64,000 nt of DNA, taken from Rouxiella silvae (GTDB lineage Bacteria > Pseudomonadota > Gammaproteobacteria > Enterobacterales > Enterobacteriaceae). The notes beneath the pieces were generated by a model. It saw nothing but the letters and a program-made list of their open reading frames with translations, was not told where the DNA came from and made no database searches. The position numbers were made by a program, and so were the translations under genes. Position 1 is the first letter of the stretch. Each line of letters starts with the position of its first letter. Where the stretch lies: positions 111,643-175,642 of the forward strand of contig NZ_MRWD01000002.1 in NCBI RefSeq assembly GCF_002093625.1. The letters are read 5' to 3'. This document shows positions 63,892 to 64,000 of this stretch, in pieces.

Positions 63892-64000
63892 AGGGTGTGC
63901 TCTCTATTTTTTTTATTAATATGTGATCGGATTAAAACTTTCAAAAAAAATAATGATTTTTAAGTCGTTGCATCCATGCAGAGAGTGAGAACTCTTAAAA

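Overview
The window looks like a stretch of chromosome from a plant- or soil-associated enterobacterium (Enterobacterales, most likely near Rahnella, Ewingella, Rouxiella or Serratia). The tRNA-Asn matches the enteric sequence as I remember it, and treF, otsBA, yncE, budABC and bisC are enteric gene types. No ribosomal or core replication gene is present to fix the genus. There is no phage, insertion sequence, integrase or CRISPR array. The window is mostly uptake systems and catabolic clusters, each beside its own regulator.

Layout. 0-3.7 kb: a polar amino-acid type ABC transporter (ATPase cut by the window edge, permease, binding protein) with an agmatinase-family ureohydrolase inside the operon and a GntR/FCD regulator after it. 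3.7-5.6 kb: a 2-hydroxyacid dehydrogenase and a lipoprotein made of two copies of a four-cysteine unit. 5.6-9.6 kb: an FbpABC/AfuABC-type ABC importer. 10.2-13.8 kb: an orphan siderophore-type binding protein and a FecA-like TonB receptor, both with Fur-like sites. 13.8-15.5 kb: a Tat-exported GH10 xylanase and a YciI-like protein. 15.7-21.5 kb: an undescribed-looking cluster (ThDP enzyme, cupin, EamA exporter, MFS transporter, LysR regulator) tied together by GATGC/GCATC inverted repeats. 21.6-25.1 kb: a FepA-like receptor and YncE, with strong Fur boxes upstream of yncE.

25.4-30.6 kb: a methionine-type ABC importer (metQ-metN-metI order) followed by a BisC-type molybdoenzyme. 30.6-34.8 kb: trehalose metabolism (treF, otsA, otsB). 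35.3-36.9 kb: a benzoylformate-decarboxylase-like enzyme. 37.0-43.8 kb: an AT-rich catabolic segment (MFS, LeuC/LeuD-like hydratase, FAH-family enzyme, haloacetate-dehalogenase-like hydrolase, LysR). It is bracketed by two copies of the tRNA-Asn terminator hairpin and ends at tRNA-Asn, so it is probably acquired. 44-47.4 kb: a DsbA-like protein, two divergent M20 amidohydrolase paralogues and a HicB-like remnant.

47.5-63.9 kb holds a gallate degradation pathway in two blocks. The first (47.5-51.5 kb) is galD, galC, galB and a divergent LysR regulator with two helix-turn-helix domains. The second (59.9-63.9 kb) is an MFS aromatic-acid transporter, galA, a 2-pyrone-4,6-dicarboxylate-hydrolase-like gene and a type II 3-dehydroquinase. 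Together they would import gallate, open the ring, hydrolyse any lactone side product and yield pyruvate plus oxaloacetate. Between the blocks lie the 2,3-butanediol genes budA-budB with divergent budR, a glycosyltransferase-flippase pair, an LVIVD-repeat protein, and budC on its own.

All calls rest on reading motifs and recalled family knowledge; no database search was possible.
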